A DNA stretch of 5,957 nucleotides, taken from an uncultured Candidatus Udaeobacter sp. GTDB lineage: Bacteria; Verrucomicrobiota; Verrucomicrobiia; Chthoniobacterales; UBA10450. The stretch's first letter is position 1, and each line of letters starts with the position of its first letter. Shown here piece after piece: positions 1-4,584 of this stretch. The stretch covers positions 1 through 5,957 of the forward strand of contig CATPBS010000351.1 of the NCBI GenBank assembly GCA_955652715.1, read 5' to 3'. The notes under the pieces were generated by a model. That model did no database searches and had not been told where the DNA came from. It saw only the letters and a list, made by a program, of their open reading frames with translations. The translations under genes and the position numbers were made by a program.

Positions 1-347
1 AAATAGGAATGTCGCGCCCCGGTGGCGAGGATCAGATAATCGTAATCGATTTCCAGATCGACCGTTTTCACTTTTTTGGCGTCGACATCCACGGATTGCA
101 CTTCCGCAAGGATCACCTCTACGTTCTTGTATTTGCTCAACACTGCGCGCACCGGCGCAGCAATATCGGCCGGTGAAAGCGCGGCTGTGGCGACCTGATA
201 GAGTAAGGGTTGAAAGAGATGGTAATTTGCACGGTCGATCACCGTGACCCGCACATTTTCGCAGGCAAGCTTTTTGGCTGCCTCGAGGCCGCCAAATCCC
301 GAACCGACGATGATGACGCGCGGTTTTCCTGCGAACACACTTTGCAT
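1..347 (-). CDS. ndh: Type II NADH dehydrogenase (NDH-2), N-terminal part, cut by the window edge
   Basis: The first 115 residues of a flavoprotein that would oxidise NADH and pass electrons to quinone at the inner face of the membrane without pumping protons. Seen directly: after MQSVFAGKPRV comes the dinucleotide-binding loop GSGFGGLEAAKKLA (residues about 15-28) with a following beta strand ending in D. Next is the family-typical NYHLFQPLLYQVAT segment with LSPADIA behind it, then the second conserved stretch DYDYLILATGARHSYF at the window edge. The H-x-FQPLLYQVAT signature is what separates NDH-2 from other disulfide-reductase-fold enzymes. The start is the ATG complementary to 345..347, the first Met before the FAD loop; no Shine-Dalgarno site is visible. 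It is transcribed divergently from rpmI, and a heptamer repeat lies just upstream. The C-terminal two thirds lie outside the window. Confidence 0.93.
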   Translation of the reverse strand, partial: MQSVFAGKPRVIIVGSGFGGLEAAKKLACENVRVTVIDRANYHLFQPLLYQVATAALSPADIAAPVRAVLSKYKNVEVILAEVQSVDVDAKKVKTVDLEIDYDYLILATGARHSY

Positions 348-367
348 AAAGAGAGTCTCTGGCAAAC

Positions 368-402
368 TTTCAACGTCCTACGCTCAACGTCCAACATTCA
401 AT
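368..402. repeat. Degenerate heptamer tandem repeat, five units
   Basis: Five consecutive 7-base units can be read: tttcaac, gtcctac, gctcaac, gtccaac, attcaat, with consensus about GTCCAAC on the plus strand (GTTGGAC on the minus strand). The array ends 20 bases upstream of the ndh start codon, so it probably lies in the ndh leader or promoter. Short heptamer tandem repeats are known from other bacterial genomes, for example the STRR repeats of cyanobacteria. The function here is unknown. Confidence 0.55.
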
Positions 403-495
403 CGGGGCAGTAGCGCATACTACAGCCGATCATATAACTTCAGGCCTAGATGGCCGCCTGCCAGCGTGACTGCCAGACACGGCGGCAAAAGGGCG

Positions 496-523
496 TTGTC
501 AAAATCCCGCGGCGGCTTATGTT
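496..523 (+). promoter_or_regulatory. Putative sigma70-type promoter of rpmI
   Basis: A -35-like TTGTCA at 496..501 (5 of 6 to TTGACA) is separated by 16 bases from a -10-like TATGTT at 518..523 (4 of 6 to TATAAT). The -10 element ends only 9 bases before the rpmI ATG at 533, so the predicted transcript would begin about 2-4 bases before the start codon. No Shine-Dalgarno sequence is present, which fits a leaderless or nearly leaderless mRNA. A promoter further upstream (for example around TATAAC at 433..438) cannot be excluded. Confidence 0.4.
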
Positions 524-532
524 CCCACCTAT

Positions 533-742
533 ATGCCGAAGCCAATTGCGCGAAGCAAAACACGCAAATCAGTAGCCAAACGTTTCAAGATCACAGCGCG
601 CGGCAAAGTGTTGCGAGCGCACTCTTCGCGACGCCATTTGTTGTCCTCCAAAAATGCAAAGCGCAAGCGCCGGCTGAGCAAAGCAGCGCGCGTGGACGAT
701 ACGGATGTGGCGCGCATAAAGGCGAATCTTCCATTTGGCTAA
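533..742 (+). CDS. rpmI: 50S ribosomal protein L35
   Basis: A 69-residue, strongly basic protein of the large ribosomal subunit. Family features seen: VAKRFKITARGKV (residues 14-26), the RRHLLSSKNAKRKRRL block (residues 33-48), and the terminal RIKANLPFG, close to the usual L35 ending. Length fits the family (about 65 residues). The N-terminus begins MPKPIARSKTRK, matching the usual MPK start, so the ATG at 533 is preferred although no ribosome binding site precedes it. In most bacteria rpmI lies between infC and rplT. Here ndh diverges upstream and a lipoprotein gene converges downstream, and neither partner is in the window. The protein itself looks intact. Confidence 0.95.
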   Translation: MPKPIARSKTRKSVAKRFKITARGKVLRAHSSRRHLLSSKNAKRKRRLSKAARVDDTDVARIKANLPFG

Positions 743-755
743 GAGACTGCCAAAT
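733..755. terminator. Hairpin across the rpmI stop codon, possible terminator
   Basis: A perfect 7-base inverted repeat, ATTTGGC at 733..739 and GCCAAAT at 749..755, encloses a 9-base loop that contains the rpmI TAA. It lies between two convergent genes, where a bidirectional terminator is expected. No T-tract follows on either strand, so a classical intrinsic terminator is doubtful. Confidence 0.3.
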
Positions 756-778
756 CCACAGCCGTGCCTGGCTCTTAA

Positions 779-997
779 CTAATACTGACGAAGTTCCGGT
801 GGCGGTACCACTTCTTCGCTTCGCGTCCTTGTCGTTGTCGTTGTTCTGGTGGTGGTCACGCCGTACCACTGCCGGGCAGTCTCTAACGAATCGGGCGCGG
901 GTTCTGGACTGTAAAGATCGCGCCGATTAACCAGAGTGGTGCAGGAGGTCGCAGCACCGAAAAAAATAATAAGCGAAAGCAACGCCAGCCATTTCAC
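779..997 (-). CDS. Small putative lipoprotein, function unknown
   Basis: A 72-residue product if translation begins at GTG (995..997). That start yields a textbook lipoprotein signal peptide: K2, then a hydrophobic run LALLSLIIFFG, and the lipobox-like ATSC with Cys at residue 19 as the acylation site. A TTG at 1033 in the same frame would add 12 residues but would bury the Lys-hydrophobic pattern. The mature part is short and polar. It contains a Thr/Arg low-complexity tract (TTTRTTTTTRTR) and ends in EEVVPPPELRQY. I recognise no domain. It would be exported and tethered to a membrane. The gene converges on rpmI. The main doubt is the lack of an ATG and of a ribosome binding site; a plus-strand open frame covers the same DNA but looks like no protein. 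Confidence 0.5.
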   Translation of the reverse strand: MKWLALLSLIIFFGAATSCTTLVNRRDLYSPEPAPDSLETARQWYGVTTTRTTTTTRTRSEEVVPPPELRQY

Positions 998-1097
998 GGC
1001 GTCGATGCAAACAGAAGCGTGATGACTTGTCAATCTGCCGATTTTAGCCGGAAAGGATTAGGGGTTGCGCGCTGCGATTCTTGCGAGAAAATTTACT

Positions 1098-1195
1098 TTC
1101 CGTCAGGGGCTATGGATTGAGGACTTACAAACCCCGCCAGGGCAGGAATGCAGCAACGGTAGTCTGATCCTCCTTGCCGTAGTTCTCTGGCGGAG
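1098..1195 (+). ncRNA. ffs: Signal recognition particle RNA (bacterial small type, 4.5S-like)
   Basis: RNA core of the signal recognition particle, which binds Ffh and targets nascent membrane and secreted proteins to FtsY. Seen directly is domain IV: symmetric loop CAGG at 1138..1141 opposite AGCA at 1152..1155, a GCA/TGC stem, and the GGAA tetraloop at 1145..1148, flanked by CCG (1134..1136) pairing with CGG (1157..1159). Outer helices support a single long hairpin: GAGGA (1119..1123) with TCCTC (1168..1172), CTATGG (1110..1115) with CCGTAG (1177..1182), and CCGTCAG (1100..1106) with CTGGCGG (1187..1193), including G-T wobbles. The length of about 100 bases and lack of an Alu domain match the short bacterial form. 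Ends are approximate. A T-rich GTTTTCTT follows and may be part of the terminator. The minus-strand open frame over this region is not a gene. Confidence 0.88.
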
Positions 1196-1238
1196 TTTTC
1201 TTGTATCGCGCGACCGGGTCCTGTCCTAAGCGAAGCCG

Positions 1239-1245
1239 AAGGAGG
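1239..1245 (+). promoter_or_regulatory. Ribosome binding site for the 1261..1554 gene
   Basis: AAGGAGG, a near-perfect anti-Shine-Dalgarno complement, and the only strong one I noticed in the window. It ends 9 bases before an in-frame GTG (1255), 15 before ATG 1261 and 21 before ATG 1267. Spacing alone therefore favours GTG 1255, while resemblance of the N-terminus to a normal MKLL start favours 1261 or 1267. Confidence 0.55.
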
Positions 1246-1260
1246 CACAACCGCGTGTTG

Positions 1261-1554
1261 ATGAGTATGAAACTCCTTAAAGTAAAAACGGCGCGCTTTT
1301 CGCAAGTGGTCGAAGAATGCGGCAAGCCGCACGTTTATACTCTTTGGCAAAAGCCGTCTGCCGATCGTCACCTCCAAGCGCAAATAAGGAACAACCGGGT
1401 TATGACAATTCAAAAGAGCGACAGCGGGACGGACTTCGGAATCGCTGGTTTCAAAGAAAGGAAAGGCGCAACCTATCTCGTTTTTCCCAAGTCGCTGAAA
1501 CGCTTCGCGGACGAGCGCATCATTGGAATCGACTGGGTGCTTATGCGCGAGTAG
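1261..1554 (+). CDS. Small uncharacterised protein
   Basis: A 97-residue soluble protein beginning MSMKLLKVKTARFSQVVEE. I do not recognise a named family. It has regular alternation of strands and charged helices, no signal peptide and no membrane segment. Two stretches look like conserved blocks: a TLWQKPSADR motif (about residues 27-36), and a C-terminal GATYLVFPKSLKRF segment followed by GIDWVLM, a strand-rich ending. The pattern of a small alpha/beta domain with a basic loop is consistent with a binding or regulatory protein, but this is a guess. A strong AAGGAGG supports translation; the start could also be GTG 1255 or ATG 1267. The gene lies about 65 bases after the SRP RNA on the same strand and could share its transcript. 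It converges on the HIT gene with only 5 bases between the stop codons. Confidence 0.72.
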   Translation: MSMKLLKVKTARFSQVVEECGKPHVYTLWQKPSADRHLQAQIRNNRVMTIQKSDSGTDFGIAGFKERKGATYLVFPKSLKRFADERIIGIDWVLMRE

Positions 1555-1559
1555 CCGTC

Positions 1560-1895
1560 TTATCCGGGCGGCCAAGCCAGCGCACGTTTGCCCAGCAAGT
1601 GGACGTGCAGATGTGGCACACTTTCACCCGCGTCAGGGCCGCAGTTAATCACGATGCGATAGCCGCTCGATAACTCTAGCTTTTCCGCCATGTCGCGCGC
1701 GACGAGAAGCAATTTGCCGAGCAGCGCGCGGTCATCGTCCGTCGCGTCCGCTAGACGCGGAATCACCTTTTTTGGCACGATCAGCACATGCACGGGCGCT
1801 TGGGGATTGACGTCGTGAAAAACGACTGCGTCGTTGTCTTCCCAAATGATTTTGGCCGGGATTTGTCGTGCGATGATTTTTTCGAAAATCGTCAT
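1560..1895 (-). CDS. HIT-family (HINT-like) nucleotide-binding hydrolase
   Basis: A 111-residue histidine triad protein of the HINT branch. Relatives hydrolyse purine nucleoside phosphoramidates and aminoacyl adenylates in the cytoplasm. Seen: N-terminal MTIFEKIIARQIPAKIIWED, typical of HINT; the central strand HVLIVPKK (residues 36-43); and the triad motif HLHVH at residues 95-99 (His95, His97, His99) preceded by AGESVP. In most HINT proteins this lead-in is AGQSV, so Glu replaces Gln here, a mild change. The C-terminal LLGKRALAWPPG matches the usual GGR-x-x-xWPPG ending except that the first Gly pair is LG. Full length for the family. The ATG at 1893..1895 is chosen because it gives the standard HINT N-terminus; no Shine-Dalgarno site is visible. 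It is the last gene of the minus-strand group nrdR, hypothetical, HIT, with a 110-base gap before it. Confidence 0.93.
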   Translation of the reverse strand: MTIFEKIIARQIPAKIIWEDNDAVVFHDVNPQAPVHVLIVPKKVIPRLADATDDDRALLGKLLLVARDMAEKLELSSGYRIVINCGPDAGESVPHLHVHLLGKRALAWPPG

Positions 1896-1927
1896 GAGAT
1901 TTGCAGCTTGGAGGATCGGACAACCGG

Positions 1928-1954
1928 GTCAGATGTAAATCTGCGCAATCTGAC
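1928..1954. repeat. Inverted repeat in the gap upstream of the HIT gene
   Basis: GTCAGAT at 1928..1934 is the perfect reverse complement of ATCTGAC at 1948..1954, with 13 bases between. An additional ATCTG at 1939..1943 could pair with the same left arm, giving two alternative hairpins. It is located 33 bases upstream of the HIT start codon, in the 110-base gap after the preceding minus-strand gene. No T-tract follows. It may be an operator or a processing or attenuation hairpin. Confidence 0.35.
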
Positions 1955-2005
1955 GCTAATTCAAACCCGAAAGCTGGAGCGGTGTCGGCGACATCTCGCA
2001 AGATT

Positions 2006-2566
2006 TCAACGCACGGAGCAATCCAGTTGCGCAAGCTCACTTACCGCTATTAGTCTTTCGCGGACGAAACAGACAATTTCCTCCCGCAGCGCATCGCACG
2101 CACGCGTCCACGTTTTCACACCGCGGAGGTGTTTCACGCACGATTGCAGCGAACAAAGCTGAAGATTATCGGCGCCGGTTGCAATCAAGGCGTTGATTCG
2201 TTTTTCCAATAGATCGAAAAACGCAAGTTCATAACCTGCGCCGGCATGGTGCGCAATGTCCAGCAACGAAATGGAAATGGGCGGCGGCGAGGGCGCAAAA
2301 TGCGGTACAATCTCGTTGTAGCCGATCGCTTTCAGCACGTAACGCACAGTCTGCGACAACTGGTTAAAGGCCACCACGTTTTCGTCGTTGCGCAGGTGAA
2401 GGTAAAAGGCAATGCTCTCGGTCACGTGATCGGTGAGCCACCAACTGGGATAACCGGCTTCGTCAGCCGCCCGCGTGATCGCAGCATGCAGCCAATCGCG
2501 GCTAAACTCGAAGAGTTGTCCCGAACTTGTGCGGAGATATGGAAATTCTTCCTTAAACGCGACCAT
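2006..2566 (-). CDS. Uncharacterised protein overlapping nrdR, possible degenerate ATP-cone-like N-terminal half
   Basis: A 186-residue cytoplasmic protein of no family I can name with confidence. The ATG at 2564..2566 lies inside the end of nrdR (14-base overlap), which implies translational coupling. The frame stays open upstream to 2647, but without a better start. Residues about 22-90 (SRDWLHAAITRAADEAGYPSW, then a helix TDHVTESIAFYLHLR, then LSQTVRYVLKAIGYNEIVPHF) follow the helix spacing of ATP-cone domains. They lack the usual basic KRDG strand and FDR motif, so nucleotide binding cannot be claimed. A proline-rich linker (APSPPP, 91-96) separates a second helical half rich in Cys (138, 143, 157, 166, 182), with the pattern LREEIVCFVRERL near the end. 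Its position in the nrdR transcript suggests a link with deoxynucleotide control, or simply co-transcription. Confidence 0.8.
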   Translation of the reverse strand: MVAFKEEFPYLRTSSGQLFEFSRDWLHAAITRAADEAGYPSWWLTDHVTESIAFYLHLRNDENVVAFNQLSQTVRYVLKAIGYNEIVPHFAPSPPPISISLLDIAHHAGAGYELAFFDLLEKRINALIATGADNLQLCSLQSCVKHLRGVKTWTRACDALREEIVCFVRERLIAVSELAQLDCSVR

Positions 2567-3104
2567 GATTCTTGTTTTGGATGTTGCGTAGTCCTGGCGT
2601 GGAATTCTGTGCGGTCTCAGACGGAAACAATTCCCGCTGGAGCACATTGGGTTTTACGCGACGTCCCAATGTATGAATGGCATCTACAAACTGATCGACG
2701 TCCTGAAATCGCTGGTACACAGAGGCGTAACGCAGATACGCCACTTCATCGATCGCGCGGAGTTTTTCGAGCACTTTCGCGCCAATCACGGACGAAGGAA
2801 CTTCGCGCCCGCCGGTCTCCAGCTCGTGCACAATCTCGTCAACCATATCCTCCAGGGTAAGAAGACTGGTGGAACGTTTTTCAAACGCTTTTGCGATGCT
2901 GCTAGCCAGTTTGCGTCGGTCAAACGGCTCATGTGTTCTGTTCCGTTTCGCCACACGCAGGGCAGAGCGCTCGATCTCTTCGTAAGTGGTGAAGCGATAT
3001 TTGCACTTCAGACATTCGCGACGGCGGCGGATGCTGGAAGCATCTCGCGATTGACGGGAATCGATGACCTTGTCATCACGAGACCCGCACTTGGGGCAAC
3101 GCAT
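2553..3104 (-). CDS. nrdR: Transcriptional repressor NrdR
   Basis: A 183-residue zinc-ribbon/ATP-cone regulator that represses ribonucleotide reductase genes according to the ATP/dATP state. Seen: MRCPKCGSRDDKVIDSRQS at the N-terminus with the zinc ligands Cys3, Cys6, Cys31 and Cys34; the arginine-rich SSIRRRRECLKCKYRFTTYE characteristic of NrdR; then the ATP-cone from about residue 50 to 139, with KRNRTHEPFDRRKL, EVPSSVIGAKVLEKL and DEVAYLRYASVYQRF. The KRDG of most ATP-cones is KRNR here. The tail after residue 145 is some 25-30 residues longer than in most NrdR proteins (about 150-160) and polar. The ATG at 3102..3104 is certain from the conserved MRCP start. No Shine-Dalgarno site precedes it, and the promoter lies very close upstream. 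No ribonucleotide reductase gene is in the window. Confidence 0.97.
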   Translation of the reverse strand: MRCPKCGSRDDKVIDSRQSRDASSIRRRRECLKCKYRFTTYEEIERSALRVAKRNRTHEPFDRRKLASSIAKAFEKRSTSLLTLEDMVDEIVHELETGGREVPSSVIGAKVLEKLRAIDEVAYLRYASVYQRFQDVDQFVDAIHTLGRRVKPNVLQRELFPSETAQNSTPGLRNIQNKNHGRV

Positions 3105-3116
3105 AGTGTCAGAAGC

Positions 3117-3146
3117 TAATTAGCACACCATAAGTTGTGGCGTCAA
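3117..3146 (-). promoter_or_regulatory. Putative promoter of nrdR
   Basis: Read on the minus strand: -35 TTGACG (3146..3141, 5 of 6 to consensus), an 18-base spacer, then -10-like TAATTA (3122..3117). The -10 lies in a perfect palindrome GCTAATTAGC (3115..3124). The start codon is only 12 bases beyond the -10, so the predicted leader is about 5-6 bases. Confidence 0.5.
3125..3140. promoter_or_regulatory. NrdR-box-like operator in the nrdR promoter spacer
   Basis: ACACCATAAGTTGTGG on the plus strand agrees at 12 of 16 positions with the NrdR-box consensus acaCwAtATaTwGtgt as I remember it, including the outer ACAC and the GTG of the right arm. It fills most of the spacer between -35 and -10 of the nrdR promoter, where a bound repressor would block polymerase. 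NrdR usually acts on paired boxes about 31 bases apart; I found no good second box at either expected place. Confidence 0.35.
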
Positions 3147-3182
3147 TGCTTGTTTAATCCTCTGTAAGATTTAAGCGGCGAC

Positions 3183-3309
3183 CTGAAACAAAAGCGATGC
3201 GAAGATGCGTGCGCACTCCCAAAGCTCTCGCAAAACTGAATAGATCCTTCTTGTTGGATTTCCATACAGTGCTTTGGAGTGCGAGGGTGTCTTTCGGATC
3301 GCAGTTCAG
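3183..3309. repeat. Long imperfect inverted repeat (hairpin), likely repeat element or structured RNA
   Basis: Between nrdR and the EamA gene, complementary arms fold back over about 127 bases: CTGAA (3183..3187) with TTCAG (3305..3309); GCGATGCGAAGA (3194..3205) with TCTTTCGGATCGC (3290..3302, one mismatch and one bulge); CGCACTCCCAAAGC (3212..3225) with GCTTTGGAGTGCG (3271..3283, one bulged base); ACTG (3235..3238) with CAGT (3267..3270); AGATCC (3242..3247) with GGATTT (3256..3261), leaving an 8-base loop. The small bulges and mismatches are typical of an aged palindromic element (MITE-like) or a selected RNA hairpin. Minus-strand open frames at 3143..3385 and 3154..3363 cover it and are best explained by it. 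No target duplication or transposase is visible. Confidence 0.6.
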
Positions 3310-3371
3310 AGAACAATGGCGATTGATCGTCCTGAATTGACGGGACGCGCCGTGAGGATGCACGCTTCGGA

Positions 3372-4364
3372 ATGCAAAGCCACACGCCCCGCAGCGCAGC
3401 TTATGGTCCGTGGCTGGTCGGTCTCGGCGCAGCGCTGTGGGGGACAGAGAGCGCGTGGCGCATCCCGCTCAACGAGCTATTCGACGCAAAGGTAATCGTT
3501 TTTTGGGAGCACGTGCTTATCCTCATGATGTTCCTGCCGATTCTTGTCTCGCGGTTGCACGAGCTTCCAAACATCCACGCGCGCACGTGGGGTTTCCTGC
3601 TTTTCTCTGGATTCGCCGGCTCCGCAGTCGGCACAATTTTTTTCACGTTGGCGTTGAAATACGGGAACCCGACTGTGGTAAACGTGATCCTCAATATCCA
3701 GCCCGTTATTTCGACTATCGGCGCATTCCTGCTTTTCGGTGACCGGCTCTTGCAGCGGTTTTTCTTTTACGCTGGGGTCGCAATTGTCGCTGGCGTCTTG
3801 GTCTCCGTTGCACATCCAACCATGATTGGAGTCTCCTTCGAGCGCGCCGGCCTGAATCTCGGCGCCGGCTACGCCCTCATGTGCGCGTTATTCTGGGGAC
3901 TTTCCACCGTTGCAGGACGCGGCGTCATGATAGGCATGTCGCTCGGACTCGCCTCCAGCATGCGCATCGTCGTCGGGCTCACCTGCATGACGCTGATACT
4001 CTTCGCGTACGGCAAACTAAACGGCGTGGCCCTCTGGCCGGCGGCGGCGCAGGCGCACCCCGCCAAAGCAATTGTTTGGTTAGTTCTGCTCGCGTCGGTC
4101 TCAGGCGGACTTCCACTTTTGATTTATTTTCAGGGTTTGCGGCTCACGCGCGCATCGACAGCAGGTTATTTCGAAATGATGCAAACGCTTGCTGCCGTAT
4201 GCATCACGTGGGGCTTTTTTCATGCCAGCCTTCATCTGCACCAGGTAATTGCGGCCATCGTTCTGATTGGTGCCGTGGCGATGGTGCATCATGTCCAGCG
4301 AAACGTCGAACAACACCCGCTGCCCGCAGGGCATCACGCATCGAAAGGCATTACGGAGGGATGA
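3372..4364 (+). CDS. EamA-family (DMT superfamily) membrane transporter
   Basis: A 330-residue inner-membrane protein of the drug/metabolite transporter superfamily. Relatives export amino acids, metabolites or drugs, or import small solutes; the substrate cannot be inferred here. Ten hydrophobic segments can be counted, arranged as two five-helix EamA halves (about residues 12-140 and 160-305). Typical family features are the early WGTESAWRIPL segment in helix 1, the end-of-half motif NPTVVNVILNIQPVISTIGAFLLFGDRL (around helix 4), and its counterpart ASTAGYFEMMQTLAAVCITWGFF in the second half. The C-terminus after helix 10 is a short polar tail. The ATG at 3372 is taken as the first Met before helix 1; no Shine-Dalgarno site is visible. 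The gene stands alone on the plus strand, downstream of the long hairpin, and its end overlaps the convergent hydrolase fragment by 14 bases. Confidence 0.93.
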   Translation: MQSHTPRSAAYGPWLVGLGAALWGTESAWRIPLNELFDAKVIVFWEHVLILMMFLPILVSRLHELPNIHARTWGFLLFSGFAGSAVGTIFFTLALKYGNPTVVNVILNIQPVISTIGAFLLFGDRLLQRFFFYAGVAIVAGVLVSVAHPTMIGVSFERAGLNLGAGYALMCALFWGLSTVAGRGVMIGMSLGLASSMRIVVGLTCMTLILFAYGKLNGVALWPAAAQAHPAKAIVWLVLLASVSGGLPLLIYFQGLRLTRASTAGYFEMMQTLAAVCITWGFFHASLHLHQVIAAIVLIGAVAMVHHVQRNVEQHPLPAGHHASKGITEG

Positions 4365-4584
4365 CCCAATAACCACTTGGGCTCTTATTCTCGCTGTACT
4401 TTAACAGATGCCGTTTTGCAGCCGGATAGTCGTGAATTAACCAATATAAGTCTTCGACGACGGGCCTCTCGAGAAAAACGCGATGCTTCCTAAGGAAGTC
4501 CTTCTTCGAGAAAAATGAAACGTCGACGAGGTCAATCTTATCAGGAAGCTGTTTCTCATAGTTAGAGAAATGTTTGAATTTCAT
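4351..4584 (-). pseudogene. C-terminal part of the DUF900-type hydrolase, displaced into another frame
   Basis: An open frame of 77 codons that continues the hydrolase upstream of it rather than being a separate gene. From residue 8 (NYEKQLPDKIDLVDVSFF) it matches what a DUF900 protein carries after its last core strand: IDLVDVS, then a His-containing stretch RKHRVF (His34, the likely catalytic base), then PVVEDLYWLIHDYP and the terminal GYW (residues 71-73). The apparent ATG at 4582..4584 lies inside the previous frame, which stops at 4562..4564. A shift by one base near 4565 joins the two frames as TFL-NYEK without loss, giving about 381 residues, normal for the family. It could instead be a coupled second cistron, but a stand-alone 77-residue fragment with only the last part of a hydrolase fold makes little sense. 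Confidence 0.65.

Noticed and set aside
244..930. A 228-codon open frame on the plus strand
   Set aside because: It overlaps ndh (antisense), rpmI (another frame) and the lipoprotein gene; its translation is rich in Ser/Arg with no domain, so it is a shadow.
1065..1095. Possible promoter of the SRP RNA (TTGCGC and AATTTA)
   Set aside because: The spacing is 19 bases and both boxes match poorly, so I do not annotate it.
1093..1575. A 160-codon open frame on the minus strand
   Set aside because: It runs antisense through the SRP RNA and the 1261..1554 gene and has no recognisable protein features.
2246..3119. Plus-strand open frames opposite nrdR and its overlapping partner
   Set aside because: They are antisense to an unmistakable nrdR and its coupled neighbour.
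3143..3385. Two overlapping minus-strand open frames (3143..3385 and 3154..3363) upstream of nrdR
   Set aside because: Most of their length is the long hairpin, they have no ribosome binding site, and neither translation resembles a domain. A small gene is not fully excluded.
4365..4385. Possible intrinsic terminator after the transporter gene (CCCAA...TTGGG then a T-rich stretch)
   Set aside because: The stem is only five base pairs and lies in the coding region for the GYW end of the hydrolase, so it may be chance.
4560..4570. Programmed +1 frameshift like that of prfB at CTC TAA C
   Set aside because: The P-site codon CTC would re-pair poorly after a +1 step and no Shine-Dalgarno-like stimulator precedes it; a mutation or sequence error is simpler.
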